The translations under genes were made by a program, and so were the position numbers. From contig CM072513.1 of the NCBI GenBank assembly GCA_036898135.1, forward strand, positions 86,129,008 to 86,193,007: a DNA stretch of 64,000 nucleotides. Reading direction: 5' to 3'. Shown in pieces: positions 9,880-21,311 of the stretch (the first letter of the stretch is position 1; each line of letters starts with the position of its first letter). The notes under the pieces are model-generated. The model had not been told where the DNA came from. It worked only from the letters and a program-made list of their open reading frames with translations, and did no database searches. Source of the DNA: Oncomelania hupensis. Lineage: Eukaryota; Mollusca; Gastropoda; Littorinimorpha; Pomatiopsidae.

Positions 9880-9990
9880 TTACTCCTTCGGAGGAGAGTA
9901 TAAACTGAGGTCTAGTGTCTGCACACACCTGCATTCCATCGCACGGACTGTTAAAGATCATAACGCTCATGTCCTAGACGGGTGAGCCTC
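9880..9990 (+). repeat. SINE head fragment (family with TATACAAGAACGAT tail)
   Basis: Closely matches 14785-14890, sharing GTATAAAC, ACGGACT...TAAAGATC and GCTCATGTCCTAGACGGG. The tail of the family is seen at 15040-15092 and 11680-11745. A C-tract follows at 10046-10064. Confidence 0.6.
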
Positions 9991-10372
9991 AGAAACATAA
10001 ACATACCCAGCAAGTCCTGTCCCCCCTTCACCCTCCCTTTCCCAATTCCCCCCCCCCCCCCCCCACCTCCCTCTCTAGATCATTTAGGATGGCTCATGCT
10101 GCTACCAAACTATCAAAACGGTAACCCTAGATTTACTACAATTTTCGGCAATGAATTCTCTTTTCAAAAAGTTAGTTTTGTTTCCCATTTCCGTTGCCAA
10201 CCAGCCCAAATGGGGATACTGTTGCTTTTTTTTTTTTCAGCACGAAGATGTTTTTCCTAAGAACTTCATTCAGGCGCCTTTTCTCAAGCTTTGGAAAATC
10301 AGTCCCTCGATTGTCAGCAAGCCCAGCCGAAACACTGATGAGCTGAAAACATGGCGAAATGGCCATCTGTAT

Positions 10373-10643
10373 CTAGGGGGGAGTAGGGAGTAACGCTTTA
10401 TTGTCCCTTTTCATCGGGAAATTCTTAGCCGCCTCCCCTGGGGAAGGCGTAGTCGCAGCCTGTGGCGCGCCCAAACCCAACCTACCTAACATTAGTTTGT
10501 GATTTTGAAATTTTGCTGGGGGAGCAAACCGGAGTACCCGGAGAAAACCCCCCGAGACGTTGCCCGAGTCGAAAGTAAATAATATTCGGAGAAAACATAA
10601 CGCCCAGATGCTGGATCGAACCCACACCTGTCAGGCGCCATTG
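10373..10643 (-). mobile_element. tRNA-derived SINE-like element
   Basis: Read on the minus strand, the right end has a tRNA-like B box (GGGTTCGATCC near 10615). The body contains the phrase accGGAGTACCCGGAGAAAA, also present in the SINE at 23700-23996. TSDs were not found. Confidence 0.5.
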
Positions 10644-11232
10644 TGTTACGTTTGAGACGCGCACGATAGATCCAATCGTTTTATTTTTGTAAAGCATTCA
10701 ATAACAGAGTGTATTTACCTTTGATTTCATTTTGCGTTGTTGTTGGAGGAGGCTTTGTATGACGTTGGTGGTTTTCGTTGGTCGATATTATTTGAGAAGT
10801 TTCTAGAGTTGGTTGTTTACTGTCGATCGAAGCGTGGTGATAAATCTAGGGGTAACTACGAGACGCTTCCATCCTAAATAAGGTTATATGATGTAAGACA
10901 GTGATGACGAAGTTTATTCTGATTGGTTATAATTGTGTTGCGCTCGAACATTCGAACGTTCTCTCGAGTATAGAGAGACTATATATGTATCGCACTATTT
11001 CAGTTAGGAGAACTGTCCCCTATACGCTGTGTCCGGGGACGTTATTCTACTCAAGTTCAAGTTAGGAGAGAGTGGAAAGTTGAAAGTTGTTGAGAGGAGA
11101 AAGTGAAAAAGCGATTGAGCGATTGTATGCAGTTGTTGATGAACGCTGAATAAAGTTGGGGAAACTTCATACGACGACTTCTGCCTTGTTGCTGAGTGAA
11201 CAGGTTGCGTGGATAAACGAATCCGAATTACA
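10644..11232 (+). mobile_element. LTR-like sequence
   Basis: Starts TGTTACG and ends AATTACA, with a TATATATG motif near 10980 and AATAAA near 11148 in the order expected of an LTR (U3, R, U5). It is followed by non-LTR sequence and an A-run (11277-11298), not by a matching short repeat, so it may be one end of a truncated element. It includes the shared hairpin motif GTCCCC...GGGGAC at 11017-11041. Confidence 0.4.
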
Positions 11233-11584
11233 CTTATCAGGAGGATTCAAGCATTGGGGCTGAATCAACTACTGATAAAAAAAAAAAAAAAAAAAAAACA
11301 ACACCAACATCCAGTGTAACACATTGGTTTCTGGCCTGTGGACAAGGCAAGTTAGTCCCGCCTTAGCCCACTTGGCCACAACTCTCGCTTTCTATGGCAC
11401 AAATCCACAAATGCGAACCATTATCAGCAGAGAAGCGGAGGTAGATCTTTGCTATTGTTTCCTCAGTCCACGAAGGATGACCTCTACCAAGGCTGATGAT
11501 ATCCAACAATGCTATCAATAAACCCCAGCCCCCTCTCTCTCCAGGCCAGCCACTTTTATCCGTGTGTTCAACAGAAACTTCTTG

Positions 11585-11745
11585 TCTCCCTAGGATGGCC
11601 CAGTTGTTTGGGCCGCTAGACGGTGTGCATCAAGCACCAAGTTGGCGCCTTGAGGGGCTGGAGTGAGATCCTGTTTTGGCCAGCGCCTTGAGCAGTTCTT
11701 TAAGCTTCAAAAGCGCTATATAAGGACAATTTATAATTGTGTTTG
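11585..11745 (+). mobile_element. SINE 3' half
   Basis: Shares CCTTGAGCAG, GCCAGCGCCTTG and the end phrase GCGCTATATAAGGACAAT with 14930-15092 and (inverted) 22265-22390. Ends in an AT-rich tail. Confidence 0.6.
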
Positions 11746-11945
11746 TTTGGTGTAGCCTAGGACAGAAATTTGTCCGTTTGGAAGGGACACCTACATGTAG
11801 TCTATAATTTGTGTTCACGGCGTCGCATCGGCTCAGGCCAGTAGATCCTCTTCTTTGTCCAGCCCAAGTTTGATGGTCAGTAGGTTGGACACCTGCAACA
11901 TGGCATGCAACAGAATTACTTAAGGTCGCGCTTACCGAGTGGGTG

Positions 11946-11946
11946 A

Positions 11947-12028
<82 letters not shown>
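11946..12028. repeat. (AAT)n microsatellite
   Basis: Perfect AAT array, probably in the intron downstream of the coding exon at 12365-13726. The poly-Tyr stretch read across it on the minus strand is not coding. Confidence 0.95.
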
Positions 12029-12029
<1 letters not shown>

Positions 12030-12167
12030 ATCAAGTTACACCGCGCACAGATCTCACACAAAAAAAGAGTGATTCTCGGCGCATTCTCACGCATAATAAA
12101 ATTAAAATAACATAAAAAATTGTGAAATACACAATCGTGAGAGGGAAGAGGGGGGGGGGGAGTGATG

Positions 12168-12345
12168 CGAACAGAGAGAGAGGGAGAGAGAGAGACAGAG
12201 ACAGACACACAGACTAGACGCACAGAGAGACTCACACAGAGGCACAGAGAGGGAGACAGAGTGAAAGAAAGGCAGACAGAGAGAGAGACAGAGACATAGA
12301 GAGAAGAGACAGACAGAAAGACAGAGTGACAGACAGACAGAGGAG
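12168..12345. repeat. GA/GACA-rich low-complexity tract
   Basis: Mixed GAGA and GACAGA repeats just downstream (on the minus strand) of the proposed splice donor. Confidence 0.9.
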
Positions 12346-12364
12346 CGTGACATGTGTGACGCAC

Positions 12365-13726
12365 TCTGCGCGTGAGGGAAGCCTTGCGATGTTCCACGTC
12401 TCTCTGGATCCTCTCCCTCAGTTCCTGGGGCATGCACATCTTCTCGGGCTGGGCTAGGGCGTTGCGTCGCGTGATCCAGCGCTCGTACACTGGACGCAGC
12501 AAGCCCCCAGGTCCCTGTGTCCACGCCAGACCGTCCTGGGACAGCGGAAGCCCGTTCTCGTCACAGTCCAAGCTTGTCCGCAGCCCCATCCTCTGACCAA
12601 GTCTCTTCCACATGCCGCGAACCCTCTCCCGCTTTTTCGTCGGGGAAGAGGAGGAGGAGGAGGAAGAATGAGCCATTTCGGGCTGGGAAGCGCTCTTGGC
12701 GGGAGCCAACGGAGGAAGCACGGCGATTTTGTTGACCACCGGGGATGAACTGCTGTGCCGCATGCCGCGGACTCTCAAAGGAACAGTAGCTGGAGGTGAG
12801 GGCATAGTGGTCAGGCCTCCCACCGTCGTCGTCCTTGTCATCGTCCCGCCACTGTTATAATTGTTCACTCTGGCAGCCTGGCGGTGCTCTCTAGAAAATA
12901 ATTTCCCAGTACACTGGAAAACAGGAAAACAGTTCTCTCGTTCGTGCGCAGTGAAGTCCCTGTTGCTCTGAGATTTGTGTATGCCGCCGTGAGGAACAAC
13001 AGGTCTATCAGGTCCATCTGCAGTCATTAAGTTGGCGCCCAGCTTGTGGATCTGAAGTCGTGGGCTGGAAGAAGGCGATAGGGTCTGGCCAACGCCACTG
13101 CTACGGTCTGGTAACGGCTGGGGACTCGCAGAAGTTTCCTGACAACTGGTTTTTCTGCTTAGTAATGGTCTTCTCCCTGATGACTCAGGGTGCAAACCCC
13201 GGCCATGTGTCATGGGAGATACTTGCACGAAAACTACTCTGGACGGATTTAGTACAGGTTTCAGTTGTGCCTGCTGCTGTGAAGACTTTGGAGGTTTGGG
13301 CGCTGTTCTTGCAGCGCAGTTATTGCAGCCGTTCTGCAGGGTGTGTTTGGGAGACATGGGGGAAGCACATCTGCTACAATCACTGTCGAAAGATTCTTCT
13401 CGAATGTCCACGAGACTTCGACTCAGTTTTCTCGGTTTGTCTTCCGGCTCAGCCATTGTTTGAGAAACAGAATCGATCCCTTGAAAACTTTGATTTCGTC
13501 TCAACGAGGCTGCAGACGACAATGACGACAAAGTTAATGACTTGGACGATGGCACTGTAACGCCTGACTGGTGGATTTCGGGAAGTTTCAGAAGATTCTT
13601 GTCTTCTGCACTCGACACCAGCACGACAACGCCTCTTCCGTCAAAGGGCGTAAGTCCCGCCGTCTTCTTCTGTCCGAGATTGCCGTTCATGTTCGCGAAT
13701 TTGGCGATAAGAAGTGGAGATTTCAT
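12365..13726 (-). CDS. Large first coding exon of an unrecognised Ser-rich protein
   Basis: The minus strand opens with ATG at 13726-13724 in a good context (GCCATGA), preceded in frame by a TAG about 40 bases upstream, so this is the likely start. The frame runs 454 codons to AGA|GTGCGT, a plausible phase-0 donor with GT at 12364-12363. Beyond it the frame decays into GA and AAT microsatellites, so the longer open frame (to 11630) is not all coding. The protein is polar and disordered-looking, rich in Ser, Pro and Arg, with an eight-Ser run and a KKRER basic patch. It ends with a more structured-looking segment (WKRLGQRMGLRTSLDCDENG, then YERWITRRNALAQPE and ELRERIQRDVEHRK). I do not recognise the family. 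A scaffold or signalling protein is possible but not shown. Downstream exons were not found. Confidence 0.7.
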
Positions 13727-14260
13727 GGCTTCATAGAAGCTTCGGCATAATATAGGCCTAAGCTAATGTTTGGAATAAGTGTTACTATGGAAAGTTCACT
13801 GTGATAGCACTGCAAGTCTTTTCATGCTAGCGAATTTCGTTCTGGTTTCCTCTTTTAGGAGATGTAAGCCTTTCAGTGTCCACAAAATGAAACTTTAAAG
13901 CACAATTTATGCTTATTTAAATTATTTTTTTCAATTGTTCCTTGACGTTTCTCGGCGTAAACACTTCATGGAGTCTTCAATAGGGAAGGTGTTGCTATAA
14001 ATATGCTTCTGTTTAATTGTTAACGAACATGGTTCAATGATCCTTGTCTTCAACGCTACTGAAAATACAATATGCATATTACCTTATGCAGATCACACAT
14101 GTAACCATATATAGGCCTATCATTTTATGTCAGTTCAATTGATAAAATAACTGTTGACGTCATTTTTGTTTTTTTGATTTTTGCACTGATTGAATTGAAT
14201 TAAATCGATAGTTTCTCATCAACACCGAACATAAAAATTGTAATATCTTTCAACATTCTT
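13727..14260. other. No feature recognised
   Basis: Upstream flank of the exon ending at 13726. It would hold the 5' UTR and possibly the promoter of that gene. Nothing specific is supportable. Confidence 0.4.
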
Positions 14261-14261
14261 C

Positions 14262-14360
14262 TTCTTCATTTTCTTCTACAATCTTCTTCTTCTTCTTCTT
14301 GTTCTTCTTGTTCTTCTTCTTCTACAATCTTCTACAATCTTCCTCTTCTTCTTCTTCTTA
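14262..14360. repeat. (CTT)n microsatellite, interrupted
   Basis: CTT repeats interrupted by CTTGTTC and CTACAAT. Confidence 0.9.
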
Positions 14361-14573
14361 GTTCGACGATTGTTTCAACTCTCCTTGAATCAAGTCATAC
14401 GGGCGAGTGCAGGCTAGAACTGTTCCGGTGACATTAAGAAGAGCAACAGCGAGTTGTGTAGGAATGGAGGCCAAAGACTGATCGCCATTGATTTCAGGGG
14501 AGATGACTCTTGCGGCCGGCACTCTCACAGCCCAACTATCTGTTTTGGGAACACAGTCAAGAAGCGTTTTCAT
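14358..14573 (-). CDS. Short hypothetical frame (71 aa)
   Basis: ATG-initiated frame of 71 codons between the CTT array and SINE sequence. It has no low complexity and a mixed composition, which is why it is noted, but no motif, splice site or relative was recognised. It may be a fragment of an older element. Confidence 0.2.
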   Translation of the reverse strand: MKTLLDCVPKTDSWAVRVPAARVISPEINGDQSLASIPTQLAVALLNVTGTVLACTRPYDLIQGELKQSSN

Positions 14574-14754
14574 TCAGCGTGCCTGGGATCTAACAGAGCC
14601 TTGGCTAGTTCAGTATACCTCATGAGTTAAATCCTGTATCGGCCAGCGCACGGAGCAGCTCTCGGGCTGCCAAAGCGTTAAAGTGAGAGTGCATGATATG
14701 AGCAGTCGCTGATTCATTGAGCGTAGCCGAGGCCTGACGAGCGTCGAGCCTACT

Positions 14755-15092
14755 CCCTATTTATTGGAGACTGACTCCCTATCCGGAAGAGCGTATAAAC
14801 CAGCGTCTTGTCTGTGTGCACACACGCATTGCATTACACGGACTTTAAAGATCCTGACGCTCATGTCCTAGACGGGTTAGTGCCAGTTACAGCAAGAAAA
14901 TGTAGGCCCTTTCTCCTTTTCCCATCTCCGGTCGCCCAGGATTGTGCTTAGTTGTCTGGAACGTCAGACGATGTACCTATAAGGCAGCAAGTGGGTGCCT
15001 CGAGCGGTTGGAATTAGATCCTGTATCGGCCAGCGCCTTGCGCGGCTCTTGACCTGGAAAAGTGCTATACAAGAACGATCCAATAATTAGGC
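14755..15092 (+). mobile_element. SINE, near full length
   Basis: Contains both the head shared with 9880-9990 and the tail shared with 11585-11745: GGCCAGCGCCTTG, then AGTGCTATACAAGAACGAT and an AT-rich end. A second head-like piece lies at 14630-14690. The family matters here because its tail is what interrupts the Ig exon at 51671-51704. Confidence 0.6.
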
Positions 15093-15821
15093 TCGGTTAA
15101 GCTGCACGACTCTGATACTGAGAGCGAGAGTGAGAGAGGCTTATGTCACAACTAACAGTAATACCATTAGACGTATCGATCACATTAACTCATGTACGCC
15201 TATACCAGAGGCTCAGCTCTAAAGCCTATCAGGAAAACTGCGCTGTGTTAATAATTATAGTCATAGACTTATGATTGAGGCTTTGGAGGTGCAAACGACC
15301 TGGGACACTAAAGGATTAAAGGATTATAAACATAAGCCCCGGTCAGACCTACCGATTCTCATCAAAATTTACCCGGTCACACGCTGCAATAAGTTATACA
15401 ATAAGCTTACGATAAAATCTCAAGCGAATCCAAATCAGAACGCGCTGTGGCGTCCTTGACATTGCGATTGAAGAAAATGACCTACACCAAAACACAAAGA
15501 TTGTCTCGGATCAAGGAGCAGAAGAAGTCCCGAGTATCTCCCTCCTCCCGATCCATGGCCGTATGCACCATCGACAGAAGTTTCCTTCTCGTCTGCTACA
15601 AAAACTTCTAAATATGGCAAACAATCTTCTCTCTCACTCTCCGACCTGCTCGAATCGAACTGTTGGCCATAGCTTTTACAACATGTAGCCTACGTAGCAA
15701 CAAGGCAGAGCACCACAGGAACCAATGAAAGAGGCCTATGAGCGAGTCGCAGCGAAAACCAAATTCCGCCTCTGTTATATGGTATCAATTTTAGCGTGTT
15801 GCCGATTGCTTCGTGCGATCA
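15093..15821. other. No gene supported
   Basis: Unique-looking sequence. A minus-strand open stretch at 15435-15620 lacks an ATG and was not accepted. 15810-15821 is the left TSD of the next retroposon. Confidence 0.4.
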
Positions 15822-16243
15822 TTACATTATTATTGCTTTAGGTCCAGCGGACTCTTCCGAGCCAAATCAGGACCGGACAACCCCCGATCCGCATAAAAGA
15901 TCTGCTGAAACAACCCTAGTGGTAAAACCGAAAGCTCTCCACCAGCCAGTCACTTTACAATAAAGACATCCCACGCAGGGGACGGCTGAGGCTTCACCCC
16001 AACTTATCGAACCCCCGTTTACAAAAACAAAATAGAATACAAACATCATTATAAATTATCAACAAAACACATACATATAAAATGCCTACATTGCTAAATA
16101 ATAACATCATAGGAAGCCCTAGTGACCACCTGGCAGAAAGCGTCCAATATGAGAAAGACAGCGACAGTGGGAATTTAAAGCACTAAATTTCCAGAAAGTG
16201 GGGATACTATTTATACTGAAACCCCCGGCACCCCAACGGGGGT
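15822..16243 (-). mobile_element. 574-bp retroposon family, copy 2 (internally deleted)
   Basis: Flanked by a perfect 12-base TSD TTCGTGCGATCA at 15810-15821 and 16244-16255. Relative to copy 1 it lacks about 150 internal bases, joined where CAT and TAT meet. The tail at its left edge reads ATTACATTATTATTG. Confidence 0.85.
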
Positions 16244-16627
16244 TTCGTGCGATCAGTCCTGAGATTTATTTGCATGGAACAAATTGTATGATTTAATCGG
16301 TAGATCTGACTGGGCCTTTACGAAAGACTTATGGAAATTATGTTAGTCTCAAACAAATTCTATAGTTTGCTTCTTCTTTTTGATGTTGAGGGTCCACGAT
16401 CAATGCGTAGATCATTGTGGTTCTTACAGGCTGTTGAGGGGGCTCGCAGCAGACATTCTGTAATGATACAGTAGAACTTCACAGATTGGTCGAAAGGGCT
16501 ACACATCTATAAAACTTCATAAACACTACTGCTGTCTTTACGAGCACCATATATGCAGCGTAGCTGAGACTAGACAAAGACCTTAACCTTCTCTCATCTG
16601 GAGAGAGAGAAGACCTCGACTAGCCTG

Positions 16628-16823
16628 TAAGTGTAACTGTAGATTATAGTCACACGACACCGAAGCGTATAGGCGACTACTGGTCACATTATTCTGACAC
16701 CAGCGAACCAGTTGATGGTAAGGAGAAAATAATATGGTCACACATTGGCCAATCCGGGATTCGAACCAGGTACCTTTCGGTTACTAGTAAGACGCTCTAC
16801 CAACTGAGCTACCCGGCCCCTCC
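16628..16823 (-). mobile_element. tRNA-derived SINE, copy 1
   Basis: TSD CGACTAGCCTG at 16617-16627 and 16824-16834. On the minus strand it starts with a tRNA-like head carrying the A box TAGCTCAGTTGG and the B box GGTTCGAATCC, then a body of about 110 bases. A nearly identical copy lies at 43548-43728. The head is not a functional tRNA gene: the anticodon stem does not pair well and the sequence continues into the shared body. Confidence 0.88.
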
Positions 16824-16898
16824 CGACTAGCCTGAGCTACGCTGCATGTTATAACCGCTGACTTTGGGGCGAAGTAGTAGTCTTGTTGTTGATGTTAA

Positions 16899-16985
16899 TT
16901 CTTCTTCTTCTTCTTCTTCTTCTTCTTCTTCTTCTTCTTCTTCTTCTTCTTCTTCTTCTCTTCCTCCTCCTCCTCCTCCTCCTTT
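16899..16985. repeat. (TTC)n(TCC)n microsatellite
   Basis: TTC array passing into TCC. The Ser-, Leu- or Arg-rich frames across it are artefacts. Confidence 0.95.
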
Positions 16986-17447
16986 TTCTTCTGGGGTCGA
17001 ATTGGGATACGTTTATCTCCAGTTCACAAATGTCGCTCAATGTTACTGGTACCAGTTTCATGTAGACCGAAACCTCCCGCCTCTGTATGTGACTGATGAC
17101 GTAGATGGTGACTAATAATGACGCAGGTGGCGAACAATAATGAGGACACAATAATAATGACGACAGAAGGAGCAATTCCGACGCAAAATTAATGGACCAT
17201 TACTGGGCAGGTCAGTCCCAGGAAGCCGATGGCGGCATTAGGACGAAAGCCGATGGCCAGGATTGACAGATTTATTATAGCGCGGCCATCCCACTTCGCC
17301 AAACTCAATACCTGGGAGACAGAGCAAAAAGACAAAGAGCACATTACCAGATGTGAGAATAAACCAGTCTACATTGGAAAAGCCATTTAGTCATTATTCA
17401 CTCATTAGTTCAACTGTCATTGCTATAAAAGTGCCGTGGAACACCCC

Positions 17448-17502
17448 CCACCCCCCCCTCTCTCTCTCTCTCTCTCTCCCCATCCCTCTCTCTCTCTCCC
17501 CA

Positions 17503-17552
<50 letters not shown>
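17448..17552. repeat. (CT)n microsatellite
   Basis: CT array with CCCATC interruptions. Confidence 0.95.
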
Positions 17553-17554
<2 letters not shown>

Positions 17555-17589
17555 CTGGAAATGTATTTAAATGGCTTTCCATCGTGTTT

Positions 17590-17655
17590 TGTCATTTGTC
17601 CCCTATACGCACTGTGTCCGGGGGACGTTAATTTATCCACTGAACTGAACTGAAC
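17590..17655 (+). repeat. Shared GTCCCC...GGGGAC motif
   Basis: TGTCCCCTATACGC...GTGTCCGGGGGACG recurs at 11017-11041, 50327-50355 and partly at 26940 and 38298. It can form a short hairpin and looks like the conserved end of a SINE family. Confidence 0.5.
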
Positions 17656-18103
17656 ACTGTTTTGTCTTCAGAATGACCCAGTAACTTCCTGACCGCATTT
17701 CCTCCTCTCCTTTCGATCCACACAGTGCAGCTGAGACTCGCCGAATCTCGGCTAATCTCAGCTAACCAATGAGCTTTGGACTATGCATCTAAAAATGCCA
17801 GTACTGGGGCAGTCGTATTGATCACGAGATAATGAGATATTTCCTTTTGCCTTTCTTTAGGAGAATAACCCACGTTGGCGTATGATGGTCTGTTAGTCAT
17901 GTTAATGCCACGTCAGCATTTACAGCCATTGAAAAGAGGAAGAGGAGAGAGTTGGAAATTCGGGATGAGGGGGATTGGGGGTAAGGGGGGATTTTGAGGG
18001 AAGATGTCATGACAAGAATAATAATAATCTGACATTTAGCCAATTCTAGCATCAAAGGGTTTGCCAGTGTGACAATGTCAGAAATTCTTAGCATATTATA
18101 GTA

Positions 18104-18138
18104 TAAAGAAGAAGAAGAAGAGGAAGAAGAAGAAGAAG

Positions 18139-18202
<64 letters not shown>

Positions 18203-18203
18203 A

Positions 18204-18253
<50 letters not shown>
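18104..18253. repeat. (GAA)n(TAG)n microsatellite
   Basis: GAA array followed by about 110 bases of TAG/AGT repeats. Confidence 0.95.
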
Positions 18254-18322
18254 CCATTAAATAATGTGTTGTGCAACAACATTATATTCTAATATTGATA
18301 GAAAATAAATATAAATATTAAA

Positions 18323-18344
18323 CGACGACGACGACGACGACGAC

Positions 18345-18425
<81 letters not shown>

Positions 18426-18480
18426 AGATGAAGAAGAACAACAACAACAATAACAACAACAGCAACAACAATAACAACAA
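18323..18480. repeat. (GAC)n(GAT)n and (AAC)n microsatellites
   Basis: Compound array. His, Ser and Ile homopolymer frames are artefacts. Confidence 0.95.
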
Positions 18481-18769
18481 TCGACGCATGCAAATTGCTT
18501 GCGGTTAAGCCTACTCAACCCAAGAAATACGTGCACAAAAGTGTAACAAACTTTCTTTTATATTACAAAATATAATGAATGAATGTTTTATTCTATATCG
18601 GCTACGTTCTGTGAATGTCACTGTCGATTATTGTTGGACACTGCGAAATAATTGTTCTTGCTGTTTTTTGGGACAATGAAGATTCTTATTGTGATATTGG
18701 TTGGCAGCGGCTGTTTGTTTGAAGGGGACGCGTGCTTGACGTACTTTTGTTTATGACACACATGTAATA

Positions 18770-19542
18770 CAGTAAAACTTCCGTTTTACGACCTTTAAAT
18801 TGCCATTAAAACGAGATCTTAAATTGGAGGGGTCTTTCAAAGGAGGTAGGACATTTTCAAAAAAGACATTTAGAAAATTAATTAAGTAAAATAAATACAT
18901 TAGGGAACATCTATTATCTTTCAGAAATATAGATTAAACTCTGTCTCACAACCAATACAGTCAATATCTTCCTGTTCCTTATTATTTACTAAATAAAAAA
19001 TCAATGTTGGTATGATAGTTGTTTAAAAGTGTATGTTAAGTGCTGAGTGCATGTTTGGAGTTATAACTATTTATAAGATAACCCCATTAATATTGTTGTA
19101 ATTATTTTTATTCAATCATTGAATAGCTTGTTGGTGGGTTTTTTTTTTGTTTTTTTTTTTTAAAGAAAGTGGTTATTTCTGTTTGTTTGCATGATTCCCC
19201 CCACCCGTGCATGTTCTCTTAGTATGTCACTTTGAACACCAGACATGGTGTCGGCAAGATCTGATAGGCTCCTTAGAGTATTTCAAGCTGTTTTAATGTC
19301 TGCTGTTAAAAGTTGTAAACAAAACCGTTATCTTCAAGCGCACAGATATAGTATTGCTTTGGCATCTGAATTTGTCAGCTGCTAGGTCGTAAAATTTAAT
19401 TATTTGAAGGTCGCAAGTCGCGTTTTAGAGGTAGTCGTTTAAGAGAGGTCGTTTATATAGTACAAACCATCGGTGAATTTTTTTCCGGTCGTATGTTGGG
19501 GGAAGTCGTTTAAGAGAGGGTCTCGAAACGGAGGTTTTACTA
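18770..19542. mobile_element. MITE with Tigger/pogo-like TIRs
   Basis: Left end CAGTAAAACTTCCGTTTTAC and right end (reverse complement) TAGTAAAACCTCCGTTTCGA form TIRs, flanked by TA on both sides (18768-18769 and 19543-19544). Subterminal parts also mirror each other (blocks with GGTCGTTTA / TAAACGACC). No transposase frame, so it is non-autonomous. The TIR style and TA target point to the Tc1/mariner superfamily, Tigger/pogo side; this is inference. Confidence 0.7.
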
Positions 19543-19955
19543 TACTGCAATATCTATGTTTACATACAAGTGCTGCACTTCTTTGTAAAATAATGTTAGT
19601 GTTATAATGTAAAATGACGTGTGCGTGTAAGGGGAGATGCGAGTGCGTTAGGTTTGAACAGTGTTATGTGTTTTATACCTGATGTTTTGAAGTCTGAACG
19701 TCTTTTATTTATTGGAGCAGATGTTTAACGCCTGTTATCATTCCTTGTAAGAGGTCATACAAATGTATTGAATTGAATTGAATTGAATATTCTGATTTTG
19801 ATTCTGATTCTTGATTCTTTTTTTTTTAATTTTCAAAGTGTCTAAATTGTAAATCCGTTTTTTGTTTTAAAAATGAGGATGAAGAAACGTAATATTTGAA
19901 TGTACAAATCGTTACCATGTTAAGAAAACGTCCTCAGTAAACTTTCCCTGCCACA

Positions 19956-20099
19956 ATGAGCAAATCGATCACACCTGAAATTTGTCTTTCTCCAAATAGC
20001 ACTGAAGATGCATTTCTTCGTCGGCTGGCCAGGAATGATTCTTATCTCATTTCCGATGCTCTCCTCTCAAACGAAGACTTGAAAAGGCGCCACGACTAA
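19956..20099 (+). CDS. Short hypothetical frame (47 aa)
   Basis: ATG in the context CACAATGA, 47 codons, TAA stop. The peptide (begins MSKSITPEIC, ends EDLKRRHD) has a balanced composition unlike the surrounding AT-rich DNA. No family recognised. It may be a terminal exon or chance. Confidence 0.2.
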   Translation: MSKSITPEICLSPNSTEDAFLRRLARNDSYLISDALLSNEDLKRRHD

Positions 20100-20321
20100 A
20101 AGTGCCATTGAACACGAAACAAAAATACATTACGATGGAAAACTTGTGACGTGAAAATGAAGGAAAATGTGGGTTCTCGATAGTTTGCCCACTGTATTTG
20201 TTTGTAATCCTCTTCTGTGTGCGGAATTGTTAGGGGTAGACAATGTCATAAAACTGAAAAGAAGCTGAGGTGAATGAAATTTTGTGGACTATTGTCTATT
20301 CGATTCGATGGGTTTTGTGTA

Positions 20322-21269
20322 CGTATAGTAGTAGTAATGGTAGTAGTAGTAGTAATAGTAGTAGTAGCATTAGCAGTAGTAGTCGCAGTGGTAGAAGTAG
20401 TAGTAGTAGTAGGTCTAATAGTCGTAGTACTCGGTCTAGTAGCAATAGGTCTAGTATTAGTAGATCTAGTAGTAGTAGGTCTAGTAGTAGTACTTGGTCT
20501 AGTGGTAGTAGTAGGTCTAGTAGAAGTAGTAGGTCTAGTAGTAGTAGTAGTAGTTAGTAGTAGTAGTAGTATGTCTAGTAGTAGTAGTAGTAGTAGTATG
20601 TCTAGTAGTAGTAGTAGGTCTAGTAGTAGTAGAAGTAGGTCTAGTAGTAGTAGTAGTAGGTCTGGTATTAGAAATAGGTCTAGTAGTAAGCTTAGTAGTA
20701 GGTCTAGTGGTAGAAGTAGTAGTCCTAGTAGTAGTAGTAGTAGTAGTCCTAGTAGTAGTAGGAGGAGGAGGTCTAGTAGTAGTAGAAATAGGTCTAGTGG
20801 TAGTAGGTCTATTAGTAGTAGTAGTTATTGTAGTAGGTCTGGTAGTAATAGTAGGTCTAGTAGTAGTAGTAGATCTAGTAGTAGGTCTAGTAGTAGTAGT
20901 AGTAAGTCTAGAGGTAGGAGGAGGAGTAGGTCTGGTAGTAGTAGTAGGTCTAGTAGTAGTAGTAGTAGGTTTAGTAGTAGGTCTAGTAGTAGTAGTAGTA
21001 GTAGTAGTAGTAGGTCTAGTAGTAGTAGTAGTTATTGTAGTAGGTCTGGTAGTAGTAGTAGATCTAGTAGTAGGTCTAGTAGTAGGAGGAGTAGTAGGTC
21101 TAGTAGTAGTAGTAGAAGTAGGTCTAGTAGTAGTAGGTAGTAGGAGGAGTAGTAAGTCTAGTAGTAGTAGTAGTAGAAGTAGGTCTAGTAGTAGTAGTAG
21201 ATCTAGTAGTAGGTCTAGTAGTAGTAGTAGTTATTGTAGTAGGTCTGGTAGTAGTAAGCCTAGTAGGTC

Positions 21270-21311
<42 letters not shown>

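Noticed and set aside
11630..12364. C-terminal 244 codons of the long minus-strand frame that starts at 13726
   Set aside because: They read through GA-rich and AAT arrays and SINE sequence. A splice donor at 12364 better explains the gene end of this exon.
15435..15620. Minus-strand frame PYLEVFVADEKETSVDG...
   Set aside because: No ATG, no convincing splice signals and no recognised family; kept only as unassigned sequence.
16745..16823. tRNA gene on the minus strand (and at 43553-43630 on the plus strand)
   Set aside because: Both are heads of a SINE with TSDs; the anticodon stem is poorly paired and the sequence continues into a shared body.
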